DNA of 64,000 nt from contig CM071586.1 of assembly GCA_036426205.1 (NCBI GenBank), forward strand, positions 9,236,445 to 9,300,444, read 5' to 3'. This DNA comes from Ascaphus truei. Lineage: Eukaryota > Chordata > Amphibia > Anura > Ascaphidae. This document shows, piece by piece, positions 1-13,663 of this stretch. Each line of letters starts with the position of its first letter. The stretch's first letter is position 1. A program made the translations under genes and the position numbers. The notes under the pieces were generated by a model. It was not told where the DNA came from and ran no database searches. It saw nothing but the letters and a program-made list of their open reading frames with translations.

Positions 1-101
1 GGGGAGAGAGAGAGAGGGGGGGGTAGAGAGGGGGAGGAGAGAGAGAGGGGTGGAGAGGGGGGAGAGTGGCGGTAGAGAGAGAGAGGGGGAAGAGAGAGCC
101 C
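1..101. repeat. Purine-rich (GA) simple repeat
   Basis: Low-complexity G/A sequence leading into the first tandem unit. No gene is seen; the reading frames here are compositional. Confidence 0.8.
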
Positions 102-3001
102 CCTCACACATCTCACCCAGCCCCCCCTCACACATCTCAGCCAGCCCCCATCTTTCCCAGCCCCCCTCTCTCCCAGCCCCATCTCTCCCAGCCCCCCCTC
201 ACATCTCACCCAGCCCCCCTCACATCTCACCAAGCCCCCCCTCACATCTCACCCAGCCCCAATCTCTCCCAGCCCCCCCTCACATCTCTCCCTGCCCCCC
301 TCACATCTCTGACAGTCCTCCCTTCCCCTCCATGCTTCCCTGGGTGGGCACAAGCATGGGGAGCAGCTGAAAGAGCATCTCTTGAATCAGAGCAGGAAGT
401 GAGGAGCGGTGAGGTAACAGCAGACAGGAAGTTCTAGGTCAGGCTGCTAGATAGCGCACCTCCCCTGCAGTCCTTGACTATTTCCTACCTCTGAGGAACC
501 TATTATTCCTAATCTTTAGGTTCATCCTGCTCTTTTTATACAATATCACACTGTTTGTTATGTTTCTCTCTTTTTTCATATGCTGAGTTCCATCCGGATC
601 CTTCCATCAGCAATGGAGTAATTTGGACAACAACCAAAATACATTGTTCACGGTTGTATTTGTCTACATAGTCTCTTATTTATCCACTTTATTTTATAAT
701 TGTTGTATTAACACAATTTATACAATAAGATATATTCACGTTAGGCGCCGCACATTATCACTTTCGTCACCACTATCACATCTGACCAGGGTAGTCAGAT
801 TTATAGATTGGCAGCTACATGATTACACTGCAACATTTAAGTTTGTGTTTTTTAGTGCACTTATAAGTAACACATAATATTTTAATTTGAATAGCGCAGC
901 ACACACTTTGTTCACAATTTTCTGCTTAAGACCTTGTGCCTGCCTCCTTTCTGGTTATCTAACTACTACTGGGACCCATAGAACATCCTGTATTCAGAGC
1001 ACCAGCAGTTAAATACCCCTCACTTACCAATTATTGAGTGCCTGCATTGTTTCTCTTTCTTGCTCCCATATACCCATAAACATATTTGCATAGCTGGGTG
1101 CAAACCTGGTGCCCATGTGTGTCCCATATGTCTGGAGTTAGAAACTGTTGTCAAAAAAATAATAATTGTACATTAGTATAAATCCTACAGTATACAGTAC
1201 CCTCAACTATGACTTTTTTTTTGATTCTCAGACATTTCTGGATCATTAGCCAGCATTTAACTAATGGCTTCTAGGCTTTGGTCATGGTTAATGACTGTAC
1301 AACAAAAATGTCCGACTGTGAGGTAGGGTCATGCCAAAACATTCGATTTGACAGTGAAAACATCAAAGTTTAGAAAAGAGGCCCCTACACTGTATGTATA
1401 TACATATGCAACATATATTTAATTAGTTCCAGTGTTAAATGTAGAAGCCACTTAGACAAATATTTTTTGCCAGCACTGAGTTGGAGCTCTTATCTCACCT
1501 ATTGGTGTGTAGTAGTGTTGCAGGCCTGTTAAAGATTAAACATTTGTCAGGTGTGTGAATAATTTGTTAAGGGTACTCAAGTTGCAGGACAAAGCCTCCT
1601 GGCTGTCTGTTGTCTAGTTTCTCTTTAATAGTCCAGCAAGTATCTGAATCTCTCTTACTGTGGACTGTTCTCCTCATAACACACTTCTCATTGTGTGTAG
1701 GGCAAAATCTATCTCCCTCTGTCTCTTTCTCTGTGTGTAGGACATGTGTTTCTGCTGATGTCTCATTTTCACTCTCCTTTCCTCGCCGTCTCCTACAAGC
1801 CTCTTTTTCACCATCTGTGAGTGTCAGGCTATCTTGCTGTTACCTGGGACGTCTCTCTGAGCACCTCTCAGACTGACACTCCCCATCTCTCTGCACAGAC
1901 TGACAGTTGGTCTCGACTTTCTATCCATTTTTCTTCTTATCTAATTCCATATTTCCTGTCATGTGTTGCCAGGTAGATCAAGGAGAGTCTCCCATTAGTT
2001 ATCGCACCATGTGATTAGTAGAGCAGATGACATGTATTTTGCACAGTATACATATATTTGTAACAGGCGCTACATACACTACAAGTTAAGGTTGTCATAT
2101 TTATTGCCTGAATATGAATTTAGGGAGTAGGCTACAATGCTATTAGCTAGCCAGCAGGAACTTACATTACTGGTTATATCTGGTAGCTGGCAACGATATA
2201 TTTTTCTATTTAAAATGTTTAATAACGCTGTGGACAATATTCATCCAAATCATGTGTTCTGGTTTTGTTAGTTTAGTGACTTAAATTGCAGTCAACACCT
2301 CTTAGGCTCTCTGTTAATGTTTTAATCCAAATACATGTTCTAGATCCTGTTCTAGAACTCTGGGTTTTTTGACACTTCAGTGTATTAATGTGTTCTAAGT
2401 AATGAGTCAATAATTAACTTTCTGGCTAGTTCTGACTCATAGTCCTACTGGACTTCTAGTTCTCAACCTTTTATTAAAATCCTAAGCCTTAGTCTATCTC
2501 ATTGGGAATTACTAAACCTCATGTGTGAAAGTTAAGATCATCGATCTTCCTAGTTCCACCTCCTTCTTCCTCGGATTTAGACTCTCTGTTAAAGACTCAG
2601 GTTCAATCCCTGTTCTACTGTATATCTCAGTCTTTCTGGATACTCTGAGTTCTAAATAAGTTCTAGTTCTAAGTAGTCATTGGGCCTCAGTCTCTGTCGG
2701 TAGTCCAACAATTCCAATTTGGTAGTCCAGTACTTCAAGCTTGTTGTAGGTCCCATTCCTAGTCCAAGTTCTATGTATCAATTTCCCTTGTCACCATTGT
2801 CTAAGTGCTCTGTAGACAGATATGTAAATACATACATACATGCACACATACATACATGTACACATACTTACATGCACACATACATACATGCACACATACA
2901 TACATGCACACATACATACATGAACACATACATACATGCACACATACATACATACATGCACACATACATACATACACACATATGGTAGATAGATAGGTAG
3001 G

Positions 3002-3045
<44 letters not shown>

Positions 3046-3550
3046 CACAAATAGCTAATAGAAAAAAAGTGTAAACTGTATTATTTAAACACCTTTTTTA
3101 ATGATTTATCTTTTACACATTTAAAACACATATTAAAATACATTTTCCACAGCTTTCACCTTCACATTATAGGTACACATGCTAGGAATTATATTTTGAG
3201 TTTAATAAACACAATTACATATATGTAAAGTTCTTGAAAAAACAGAGATAGGGAGAGATCATGAGAAGAATGCATTGGGAATCCAGAACTAGATAGAGAT
3301 CAGGTATACAGGGACTACAGCAGATGCAGCCACCAGTATGCTATCACTCAGTTTGAATGGGACTGCCAGGGCCCCTTGCTGTGTACAGTAAAAACGAATG
3401 GCCATTAGTCTGGCTGCAGAAATCTCACAGAAATTTTGCAGCTTTACTGGGAGATAGCCACAGTATTTCACTAGGCAAGTGATCGGATACTGGTGGCTGC
3501 ATCTGTACATTGCCAATCTAGAACCAGAGGGAGAGGTGCGCACTACAGGG
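102..3550. repeat. Tandem unit, copy 1 (shortened)
   Basis: First of three tandem copies. It starts in C-rich CTCACATCTCACC-type sequence, passes through AT-rich non-coding DNA (about 450-2700), a CATA/GATA microsatellite and one unit of the 51-bp minisatellite. It then jumps directly at about 3550 to the start of copy 2. The 1.9 kb present in copies 2 and 3 (rest of the minisatellite, tail exon, TM exon, 54-bp array) is missing, consistent with deletion or unequal crossing-over. No supported coding sequence. Confidence 0.8.
2826..3045. repeat. CATA / GATA microsatellite (copy 1)
   Basis: Runs of CATACATGCACA-type repeats followed by uninterrupted GATA repeats. Cys/Tyr- and Ile/Tyr/Leu-rich reading frames here come from the repeat. 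Confidence 0.95.
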
Positions 3551-6192
3551 ACCCTCACACATCTCAGCAGTCAAGCCCATCTTTCCCAGCCCCCTCTCTC
3601 CCAGCCCCATCTCTCCAGGCCCCCTCACATCTCACCCAGCCCCCCAGACATCTCACCAAGCCCCTCACATCTCACCCGCCCCAATCTCTCCCAGCCCCCC
3701 TCACATCTCTCCCTGCCCCCCTCACATCCTGACAGTCCTCCTTCCCTCCATGCTTCCCCTGGGGGGCACAAGCATGGGGGGGAGCAGCTGAAGAGCATTC
3801 TTGAATCAGAGAGGAAGTGAGGAGCGGTGAGGTAACAGCAGACAGGAAGTTCAGGTCAGGCTGCTAGATAGCGCACCTCCCTGCAGTCCTTGAATATTTC
3901 CTACCTCGAGGAAACCTATATTCCTAATCTTTAGGTTCATCCTGCTCTTTTTATACAATATCACAACTGTTTGTTATGTTTTCTCTTTTTTCATATGCTG
4001 GTTCCATCCGGATCCTTCCATCAGCAATGGAGTAATTTGGACAACAACCAAAATACATGTTCACGGTTGTATTTGTCACATAGTCTCTTATTTATCCACT
4101 TTATTTATAATTGTTGTATTAACACAATTTATACATAAGATATATTCACGTTAGGCAGCCGCACATTATCACTTTCGTCACCACTATCACATCTGACCAG
4201 GGTAGTCAGATTATAGATTGGCAGCTACATGATTACACGCAACATTTAAGTTTGTTTTTTAGTGCACTTATAAGTAACACATAATATTAATTTGAATAGC
4301 GCAGCACACACTTTGTTCACAATTTTCTGCTTAAGACCTTGTGGCCTCCTTTCTGGTTATCTAACTACTACTGGGACCCATAGAACATCCTGTATTCAGA
4401 GCCCAGCAGTTAAATACCCCTCACTTACCAATTATTGAGTGCCTGCATTGTTTCTCTTTCTTGCTCCCATATACCCATAAACATATTTGCATAGCTGGGT
4501 GCAAACCTGGTGGCCCATGTGTGTCCCATATGTCTGGAGTTAGAAACTGTTGTCAAAAAATAATAATTGTACAAGTATAAATCCTACAGTATACAGTACC
4601 CTCAACTATGACTTTTTTTTTGATTCTCAGACATTTCTGGATCATTAGCCAGCATTTAACTAATGGCTTCTAGGCTTTGGTCATGGTTAATGACTGTACC
4701 AACAAAAATGTCCGATGTGAGGGTAGGGTCATGCCAAACATTCGATTTGACAGTGAAAACATCAAGTTTAGAAAAGAGGCCCCTACACTGTATGTATATA
4801 CATATGCAACATATATTTAATTAGTTCCAGTGTTAAATGTAGAAGCCATTAGACAAATATTTTTTGCCAGCACTGAGTTGGAGCTCTTATCTCACCTATT
4901 GGTGTGTAGTAGTGTTGCAGCTGTTAAAGATTAAACATTTGTCAGGTGTGTGAATATTGTTAAGGGTACTCAAGTTGCAGGACAAGCCTCCTGGCTGTTG
5001 TTGTCTAGTTCTCTTTAATAGTCCAGCAAGTATCTGAATCTCTCTTACTGTGGACTGTTCTCCTCATAACACACTTCTCATTGTGTGTAGGGCAAATCTA
5101 TCTCCCTCTGTCTCTTTCTCGTGTTGTAGGACATGTGTTTCTGCTGATGTCTCATTTTCACTCTCCTTTCCTCGCCGTCTCCTACAAGCCTCTTTTCACA
5201 TCTGTGAGTGTCAGGCTATCTTGCTGTTACTGGGACGTCTCTCTGAGCACCTCTCAGACTGACACTCCCCATCTCTCTGCACAGACTGACAGTTGGTCTC
5301 GACTTTCTATCCATTTTTCTTCTTATCTAATTCCATATTTCCTGTCTGGTTGCCAGGTAGATCAAGGAGAGTCTCCCATTAGTTATCGCCACCATGTGAT
5401 AGTAGAGCAGATGACATGTATTTTGCACAGTATACATATATTTGTAACAGGCGCTACATACACTACAAGTTAAGGGTTGTCATATTTATTGTGCCTGATA
5501 TGAATTTAGGGAGTAGGCTACAATGCTATTAGCTAGCCAGCAGAACTTACATTACTGGTTATATGGTAGCTGGCAACGTATATTTTTCTATTTAAAATGT
5601 TTAATAACGCTGTGGACAATATTCATCCAAATCATGTGTTCTGGTTTTGTTAGTTTAGTGACTTAAATGCAGTTCAACACTCTTAGGCTCTCTGTTAATG
5701 TTTAAATCCAAATACATGTTCTAGATCCTGTTCTAGAACTTGGGTTTTTTGACAACTTCAGTGTATTAATGTGTTCTAAGTAATGAGCAATAATTAACTT
5801 TTGGTAGTTCTGACTCATAGTCCTACTGGACTTCTAGTTCTCAACCTTTTATTAAAATCCTAAGCCTTAGTCTATCTCATTGGGAATTACTAAACCTCAT
5901 GTGTGAAAGTTAAGATCATCGATCTTCCTAGTTCCACCTCCTCTTCCTCGGATTTAGACTTCTGTTAAGACTCAGGTTCAATCCCTGTTCTACTGTATAT
6001 CTCAGTCTTTCTGGATACTCTGAGTTCTAAATAAGTTCTAGTTCTAAGTAGTCATTGGGCCTCAGTCTGTCGTAGTCAACACATTCCAATTTGGTAGTCC
6101 AGTATTCAGCTTGTTGTAGGTCCCATTCCTAGTCCAAGTTCTATGTATCAATTTCCCTTGTCACCATTGTCTAAGTGCTCTGTAGAGATATG

Positions 6193-6364
6193 TAATACAT
6201 ACATACATGCACACATACATACATGTACACATACTACATGCACCATAATACATGCACACATACATACATGCACAATACATACATGAACACATACATACAT
6301 GCACACATACATACATACATGCACACATACATACATACACACATATGGTAGAAGATAGGTAGGG

Positions 6365-6420
<56 letters not shown>

Positions 6421-6449
6421 AGATAGATAGTAGATAGATGATAGATAGA
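6193..6449. repeat. CATA / GATA microsatellite (copy 2)
   Basis: Same compound microsatellite as at 2826, with a longer GATA run interrupted by several irregular units near its right end. Confidence 0.95.
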
Positions 6450-6902
6450 CACAAATAGCTAATAGAAAAAAAGTGTAAACTGTATTATTTAAACATTATT
6501 TTTTAATAATTTATCTTTTATACATTTACACATATATTAAAGAACATTTTCCACAGCTTTCACCTTGACATTAGAGGTACACATGCTAGGAATTATATTT
6601 GAGTTTAATAAACCAATTACATATAGTAAAGTCTTGAAAAAACAGAGATAGGGAGAGATCATGAGAAAGAAGCATTGGGAATCCAGAAACTAGATAGAGA
6701 TCAGGTATACAGGGACTACAGCAGATGCAGCAACGCGTATGCTATCACTCATTTGAATGGGACTGCCAGGGCCCCTTGCTGTGTACAGTAAAAACGAATG
6801 GCCCATTAGTCTGGCTGCAGAAATCTCACAGAAATTTTGCAGCTTTACTGGGAGATAGCCACAGTATTTCACTAGGCAAGTGATCGGATACTGGTGGCTG
6901 CA

Positions 6903-7490
6903 TCTGTACATTGCCAATCTAGAACCAGAGGGAGAGGTGCGCACTACAGGGACCAGAATACATTGCCAATCTAGAACCAGAGGGAGAGGTGCGCACAGAC
7001 AGGACCAGAATACATCGCCAATCTAGAACCAGAGGGAAGAGGTCGCACTACAGGGACCAGAATACATTGCCAATCTAGAACCAGAGGGAGAGGTGCGCAC
7101 TACAGGGACCAGAATACATTGCCAATCTAGAACCAGAGGGAGCGGTGCGCACTACAGGGACCAGAATACATTACCAATCTAGAACCAGAGGGAGAGGTGC
7201 GCACTACAGGGACCAGAATACATCGCCAATCTAGAACCAGAGGGAGAGGTGCGCACTACAGGGACCAGAATACATTGCCAATCTAGAACCAGAGGGAGAG
7301 GTGCGCACTACAGGGACCAGAATACATTGCCAATCTAGAACCAGAGGGAGCGGTGCGCACTACAGGGACAGAATACATTACCAATTAGAACCAGAGGGAG
7401 AGGTGCACACTACAGGGACCAGAATACATGCCAAATTAGAACCAGAGGGAGAGGTGCGCACTACAGGGACCAGAAACATTGCCATGCCAG
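6903..7490. repeat. 51-52 bp minisatellite (copy 2)
   Basis: About eleven units containing the motifs CCAATCTAGAACCAGAGGGA and GGTGCGCACTACAGGGACC. It lies just downstream (minus strand) of the tail-exon stop codon, so it would be in the 3' untranslated region or flank of the gene. Confidence 0.92.
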
Positions 7491-7503
7491 ACCAAGGTCC
7501 ACA

Positions 7504-7605
7504 CTACAGGGGCCAGAATGCTTTGCGAGGAGACTTTTCAGTGTCATTTTGAACTGGAAAATCCATAATTGCTATCTCCTCCACACTCTTCTTACACAGC
7601 CAAGG
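7504..7605 (-). CDS. Terminal cytoplasmic-tail exon, copy A (33 codons + stop)
   Basis: The minus strand shows a strong acceptor (CTACCTTTCCTTTCAG) followed by an open frame. In phase 0, the phase left by an intact 80-nt TM exon, it starts PWLCKKSVEEIAIMDF, continues through an acidic/basic segment and ends in TAG at 7504-7506. A basic KK pair close to the membrane would fit a stop-transfer signal. Its partner TM exon (8386-8464) lacks one base, so the spliced frame is not intact here. Compared with the copies at 48503 and 62910 it carries two extra bases after KK, which switch the downstream frame; which version is ancestral is unclear. The function of the tail is unknown. Confidence 0.5.
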   Translation of the reverse strand, partial: PWLCKKSVEEIAIMDFPVQNDTEKSPRKAFWPL

Positions 7606-7884
7606 CTGAAAGGAAAGGTAGAATTAATACAACATAGGAATTCATGTTATTTATATCATCTATATTAAAATGGACATGAAGCGAAGAGCTCATTTCCATG
7701 TTATTACCCAGAATCCCTGGCTGCAGTGGAGCGCTGTTTGCTAAACGATAATGATGAAATACCGGTGTTGCTGCCCTGTCTGAGACGTGCAAATGTACCC
7801 CATTGGATCTTTTATTTCTATCATCTATATGGATATCACATTGGCCAATCAAAATTCTACTTTAATCATATATACACATTAAAT

Positions 7885-8040
7885 TGTAGGAATCCCCTGC
7901 GTGAGACGCCCTCTTATCTCAGCAGAGGGGGGCACTGCTGACCCGATTAACTTATAGGAATCCCCTGTGTGAGGCGCACCTCGTATCCATCACAGGGAGG
8001 CAACGCTAACCCAATAAACTTAAAGGAGTCCCTGTGTGTC
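7885..8040. repeat. 65-68 bp minisatellite (copy 2)
   Basis: Two to three units with TATAGGAATCCCCTGTGTGA, then GGCGC..., then CATCACAGGGAGGC and an AACC..TTAACTTA spacer. It lies in the intron between the TM and tail exons. The same family occurs at 13165, 48650, 52345 and 63265. Confidence 0.85.
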
Positions 8041-8385
8041 AGATGCTTTGTTATAAAGAGATGGCAAATTTCGGGGAGGATTTATATCCGCAGCGGATTG
8101 GCCGATACTTGCGGTCTGCGAATTTCCTCGGATCGATATCACAAAAAGGGTGATTCGCGGTTGGCGATTTTAATTATTATTGCAAATATAAATCCATGGA
8201 TTTTGCAGCTCATTGACGGATTCTGCAAATCCATCCACTGGCTGTATCCAATCGAATTTAGATTTAACCCCGCGAAACTGACTCGTCCACCTCTACTCTT
8301 ATCCCATAGCAGTTCTTGCACAATTTAACATGTTGAGAAGGACGAAGCTAGCACCCAATGTAAGGGGTGGGGTTTATGAACTTAC

Positions 8386-8464
8386 CACACAGCACAGACA
8401 GCAAAGCAGGATGACGAGGATCATGAAGCCAAGACTAAAAGGGCCACACCCCATCCTGGGACAC
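8386..8464 (-). pseudogene. MUC1-like transmembrane exon, copy A (1-nt deletion)
   Basis: Acceptor TTGTTACAG and donor GTAAG are intact, but the exon is 79 nt instead of 80. The frame starts GVPGWGVALLVL and meets a TGA four codons past a missing base relative to the intact copies. The same deletion is in copy B, so it predates the 5.28-kb duplication or is a shared artefact. Confidence 0.65.
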
Positions 8465-8487
8465 CTGTAACAAGAGAGAGGGACACT

Positions 8488-8828
8488 CTGTCACACCTGT
8501 GGGGGGGGGACAGACTCATAGCTCCCTTCTGTCTGTCACTGTGTCACCCTGCGGGGGGAGGGACAGACTCACAGCTCCCTTCTGGCCTGTGTCACTGTGT
8601 CACCGTGGTTGAGGGACCGACTCATAGCTTCCTTCTGTCTGTGTCACTGTGACAACTGCGGGGGGAAGGTGGAGGGACAGACTCATAGCTCCCTTCTGTC
8701 TGTGTCACTGTGTCACCTTGCAGGAGGAGCGGTAGACTCATAGCTCCCTTCTGTCTGTGTCACTGTGTCACCCTGCGGGGGGAGGGACAGACTCATAGCT
8801 CCCTTCTGTCTGTGTCACTGTGTCACCC
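8488..8828 (-). repeat. 54-56 bp minisatellite array (copy 2)
   Basis: Tandem units whose minus-strand reading is GGTGACACAGTGACACAGAC, then AGAAGGGAGCTATGAGTCTG, then TCCCTCCCCCGCAG. It lies immediately upstream (gene sense) of the TM exon. Each unit ends in a pyrimidine run plus CAG/GG, resembling a 3' splice site. Confidence 0.92.
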
Positions 8829-11469
8829 CTCACACATCTCAGCAGCCAAGCCCATCTTTCCCAGCCCCCTCTCTCCCAGCCCCATCTCTCCAGGCCCCCT
8901 CACATCTCACCCAGCCCCCCTGACATCTCACCAAGCCCCTCACATCTCACCCGCCCCAATCTCTCCCAGCCCCCCTCACATCTCTCCCTGCCCCCCTCAC
9001 ATCTCTGACAGTCCTCCATTCCCTCCATGCTTCCCTGGGTGGGCACAAGCATGGGGGGGAGCAGCTGAAGAGCATTCTTGAATCAGAGAGGAAGTGAGGA
9101 GCGGTGAGGTAACAGCAGACAGGAAGTTCAGGTCAGGCTGCTAGATAGCGCACCTCCCTGCAGTCCTTGAATATTTCCTACCTCGAGGAAACCTATATTC
9201 CTAATCTTTAGGTTCATCCTGCTCTTTTTATACAATATCACAACTGTTTGTTATGTTTCTCTTTTTTCATATGCTGGTTCCATCCGGATCCTTCCATCAG
9301 CAATGGAGTAATTTGGACAACAACCAAAATACATGTTCACGGTTGTATTTGTCACATAGTCTCTTATTTATCCACTTTATTTATAATTGTTGTATTAACA
9401 CAATTTATACATAAGATATATTCACGTTAGGCGCCGCACATTATCACTTTCGTCACCACTATCACATCTGACCAGGGTAGTCAGATTATAGATTGGCAGC
9501 TACATGATTACAGCAACATTTAAGTTTGTTTTTTAGTGCACTTATAAGTAACACATAATATTAATTTGAATAGCGCAGCACACACTTTGTTCACAATTTT
9601 CTGCTTAAGACCTTGTGGCCTCCTTTCTGGTTATCTAACTACTACTGGGACCCATAGAACATCCTGTATTCAGAGCCCAGCAGTTAAATACCCCTCACTT
9701 ACCAATTATTGAGTGCCTGCATTGTTTCTCTTTCTTGCTCCCATATACCCATAAACATATTTGCATAGCTGGGTGCAAACCTGGTGGCCCATGTGTGTCC
9801 CATATGTCCTGGAGTTAGAAACTGTTGTCAAAAAATAATAATTGTACAAGTATAAATCCTACAGTATACAGTACCCTCAACTATGACTTTTTTTTTGATT
9901 CTCAGACATTTCTGGATCATTAGCCAGCATTTAACTAATGGCTTCTAGGCTTTGGTCATGGTTAATGACTGTACCAACAAAAATGTTCCGATGTGAGGGT
10001 AGGGTCATGCCAAACATTCGATTTGACAGTGAAAACATCAACGTTTAGAAAAGAGGCCCCTACACTGTATGTATATACATATGCAACATATATTTAATTA
10101 GTTCCAGTGTTAAATGTAGAAGCCACTTAGACAAATATTTTTTGCCAGCACTGAGTTGGAGCTCTTATCTCACCTATTGGTGTGTAGTAGTGTTGCAGCT
10201 GTTAAAGATTAAACATTTGTCAGGTGTGTGAATATTGTTAAGGGTACTCAAGTTGCAGGACAAGCCTCCTGGCTGTTGTTGTCTAGTTCTCTTTAATAGT
10301 CCAGCAAGTATCTGAATCTCTCTTACTGTGGACTGTTCTCCTCATAACACACTTCTCATTGTGTGTAGGGCAAATCTATCTCCCTCTGTCTCTTTCTCGT
10401 GTTGTAGGACATGTGTTTCTGCTGATGTCTCATTTTCACTCTCCTTTCCTCGCCGTCTCCTACAAGCCTCTTTTCACATCTGTGAGTGTCAGGCTATCTT
10501 GCTGTTACTGGGACGTCTCTCTGAGCACCTCTCAGACTGACACTCCCCATCTCTCTGCACAGACTGACAGTTGGTCTCGACTTTCTATCCATTTTTCTTC
10601 TTATCTAATTCCATATTTCCTGTCTGGTTGCCAGGTAGATCAAGGAGAGTCTCCCATTAGTTATCGCCACCATGTGATAGTAGAGCAGATGACATGTATT
10701 TTGCACAGTATACATATATTTGTAACAGGCGCTACATACACTACAAGTTAAGGGTTGTCATATTTATTGTGCCTGATATGAATTTAGGGAGTAGGCTACA
10801 ATGCTATTAGCTAGCCAGCAGAACTTACATTACTGGTTATACTGGTAGCTGGCAACGTATATTTTTCTATTTAAAATGTTTAATAACGCTGTGGACAATA
10901 TTCATCCAAATCATGTGTTCTGGTTTTGTTAGTTTAGTGACTTAAATGCAGTTCAACACTCTTAGGCTCTCTGTTAATGTTTTAAATCCAAATACATGTT
11001 CTAGATCCTGTTCTAAACTTGGGTTTTTTGACAACTTCAGTGTATTAATGTGTTCTAAGTAATGAGCAATAATTAACTTTTGGTAGTTCTGACTCATAGT
11101 CCTACTGGACTTCTAGTTCTCAACCTTTTATTAAAATCCTAAGCCTTAGTCTATCTCATTGGGAATTACTAAACCTCATGTGTGAAAGTTAAGATCATCG
11201 ATCTTCCTAGTTCCACCTCCTTCTTCCTCGGATTTAGACTTCTGTTAAGACTCAGGTTCAATCCCTGTTCTACTGTATATCTCAGTCTTTCTGGATACTC
11301 TGAGTTCTAAATAAGTTCTAGTTCTAAGTAGTCATGGGCCTCAGTCTGTCGTAGTCAACACATTCCAATTTGGTAGTCCAGTATTCAGCTTGTTGTAGGT
11401 CCCATTCCTAGCCAAGTTCTATGTATCAATTTCCCTTGTCACCATTGTCTAAGTGCTCTGTAGAGATAT

Positions 11470-11642
11470 GTAATACATACATACATGCACACATACATAC
11501 ATGTACACATACTACATGCACCATAATACATGCACACATACATACATGCACAATACATACATGAACACATACATACATGCACACATACATACATACATGC
11601 ACACATACATACATACACACATATGGTAGAAGATAGGTAGGG

Positions 11643-11698
<56 letters not shown>

Positions 11699-11729
11699 AG
11701 ATAGATAGTAGATAGATGATAGATAGACA
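11470..11729. repeat. CATA / GATA microsatellite (copy 3)
   Basis: Same as at 6193, including the same interruptions, showing that copies 2 and 3 diverged very recently. Confidence 0.95.
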
Positions 11730-12182
11730 CAAATAGCTAATAGAAAAAAAGTGTAAACTGTATTATTTAAACACCTTTTTAATGATTTATCTTTTACACA
11801 TTTAAACACATATTAAAATACATTTTCCACAGCTTTCACCTTCACATATAGGTACACATGCTAGGAATTATATTTGAGTTTAATAAACCAATTACATATA
11901 TGTAAAGTCTTGAAAAAACAGAGATAGGGAGAGATCATGAGAAAGAAGCATTGGGAATCCAGAAACTAGATAGAGATCAGGTTATACAGGGACTACAGCA
12001 GATGCAGCAACGCTATGCTATCACTCATTTGAATGGGACTGCCAGGGCCCCTGCTGTGTACAGTAAAAACAATGGCCCATTAGTCTGGCTGCAGAAATCT
12101 CACAGAAATTTTGCAGCTTTACTGGGAGATAGCCACCAGTATTTCACTAGGCAAGTGATCGGATATGGTGGCTGCATCTGTA

Positions 12183-12770
12183 CATTGCAATCTAGAACCA
12201 GAGGGAGAGGTGCGCACTACAGGGACCAGATATACATTGCCAATCTAGAACCAGAGGGAGAAGGTGCGCACTACAACAGGACCAGAATACATCGCCAATC
12301 TAGAACCAGAGGGAAGAGGTTGCGACACTACAGGGACCAGAATACATTGCCAATCTAGAACCAGAGGGAGAGGTGCGCACTACAGGGACCAAATACATTG
12401 CCAATCTAGAACAGAGGGGCGGTGCGCACTACAGGGACCAGAATAATTACCAATCTAGAACCGAGGGAGAGGTGCGCACTACAGGGACCAGAATACATCG
12501 CCAATCTAGAACCAGAGGGAGGGTGCGCACTACAGGGACCAGAATACATTGCCAATCTAGAACCAGAGGGAGAGGTGCGCACTACAGGGACCAGAATACA
12601 TTGCCAATCTAGAACCAGAGGGAGCGGTGCGCACTACAGGGACCAGAATACATTACCAATCTAGAACCAGAGGGAGAGGTGCACACTACAGGACCAGAAT
12701 ACATGCCAAATTAGAACCAGAGGGAGAGGTGGCGCACTACAGGGACCAGAAACATTGCCATGCAGAACCA
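12183..12770. repeat. 51-52 bp minisatellite (copy 3)
   Basis: Same array as at 6903, with many one-base indels between units. Confidence 0.92.
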
Positions 12771-12784
12771 AGGTCCACACTGAC

Positions 12785-12881
12785 AGGGGCCAGAATGCTT
12801 GCGAGGAGACTTTTCAGTGTCATTTTGAACTGGAAAATCCATAATTGCTATCTCCTCCACACTCTTCTTACACAGCCAAGG
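12785..12881 (-). pseudogene. Terminal cytoplasmic-tail exon, copy B (3' end altered)
   Basis: Same acceptor and first codons (PWLCKKSVEE) as copy A. One T is lost in the TTTGCG tract and the stop region reads TGTCAG instead of TGTAG, so the frame runs on into the minisatellite. Degenerate, or affected by sequencing error. Confidence 0.5.
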
Positions 12882-13164
12882 CTGAAAGGAAAGGTAGAAT
12901 TAATACAACATAGGAATTCATGTTATTTATATCATCTATATTAAAATGGACATGAAGCGAAGAGCTCATTTCCATGTTATTACCCAGAATCCCTGGCTGC
13001 AGTGGAGCGCTGTTTGCTAAACGATAATGATGAATACCGGTGTTGTCTGACCCTGTCTGAGACGTGCAAATGTACCCACATTGGATCTTTATATTTCTAT
13101 CATCTATATGGATATAACATTGGCCAATCAAAATTCTACTTTAATCATATATACACATTAAATT

Positions 13165-13320
13165 GTAGGAATCCCCTGCGTGAGACGCCCTCTATCTCAG
13201 CAGAGGGGGGGCACTGCTGACCCGATTAACTTATAGGAATCCCCTGTGTGAGGCGCACCTCGTATCCATCACAGGGAGGCACGCTAACCCAATAAACTTA
13301 AAGGAGTCCCTGTGTGTCAG
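13165..13320. repeat. 65-68 bp minisatellite (copy 3)
   Basis: Counterpart of 7885-8040 in the third tandem unit. The following 300 bases up to the TM exon show no other feature. Confidence 0.85.
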
Positions 13321-13663
13321 ATGCTTTGTTATAAAGAGATGGCAAATTTCGGGGAGGATTTATATCCGCAGCGGATTGGCCGATACTTGCGGTCTGCGAA
13401 TTTCCTCGGATCGATATCACAAAAAGGGTGATTCGCGGTTGCGGATTTTTAATTATTATTGCAAATATAAATCCATGGATTTTGCAGCTCATTGACGGAT
13501 CTGCAAATCCATCCACTGGCTGTATCCAATCGAATTAGATTTAACCCCGCGAAACTGACTCGTCCACCTCTACTCTTATCCCATAGCAGTTCTTGCACAA
13601 TTTAACATGTTGAGAAGGACAGAAGCTAGCACCCAATGTAAGGGGTGGGGTTTATGAACTTAC

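Larger units (their letters stand above)
3553..8828. repeat. Tandem unit, copy 2 (full, about 5.28 kb)
   Basis: Full unit: C-rich start, AT-rich body (3800-6180), CATA/GATA microsatellite (6193-6449), 51-bp minisatellite, tail exon, 66-bp repeats, TM exon, 54-bp array. The spacing to copy 3 is about 5276-5278 bases throughout. Differences between copies 2 and 3 are mostly one-base indels. The body shows no convincing gene; its conserved reading frames are simply shared by the near-identical copies. Confidence 0.85.

Noticed and set aside
1610..1876. Recurrent frame in the AT-rich part of the tandem unit (also at 5050 and 10328)
   Set aside because: The frame differs between copy 1 and copies 2/3 through indels, has no start context and matches no family; conservation between copies 2 and 3 is simply duplication.
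6903..7490. CRISPR-like array (regular repeats with spacers)
   Set aside because: Units are contiguous minisatellite repeats without unique spacers, in vertebrate DNA.
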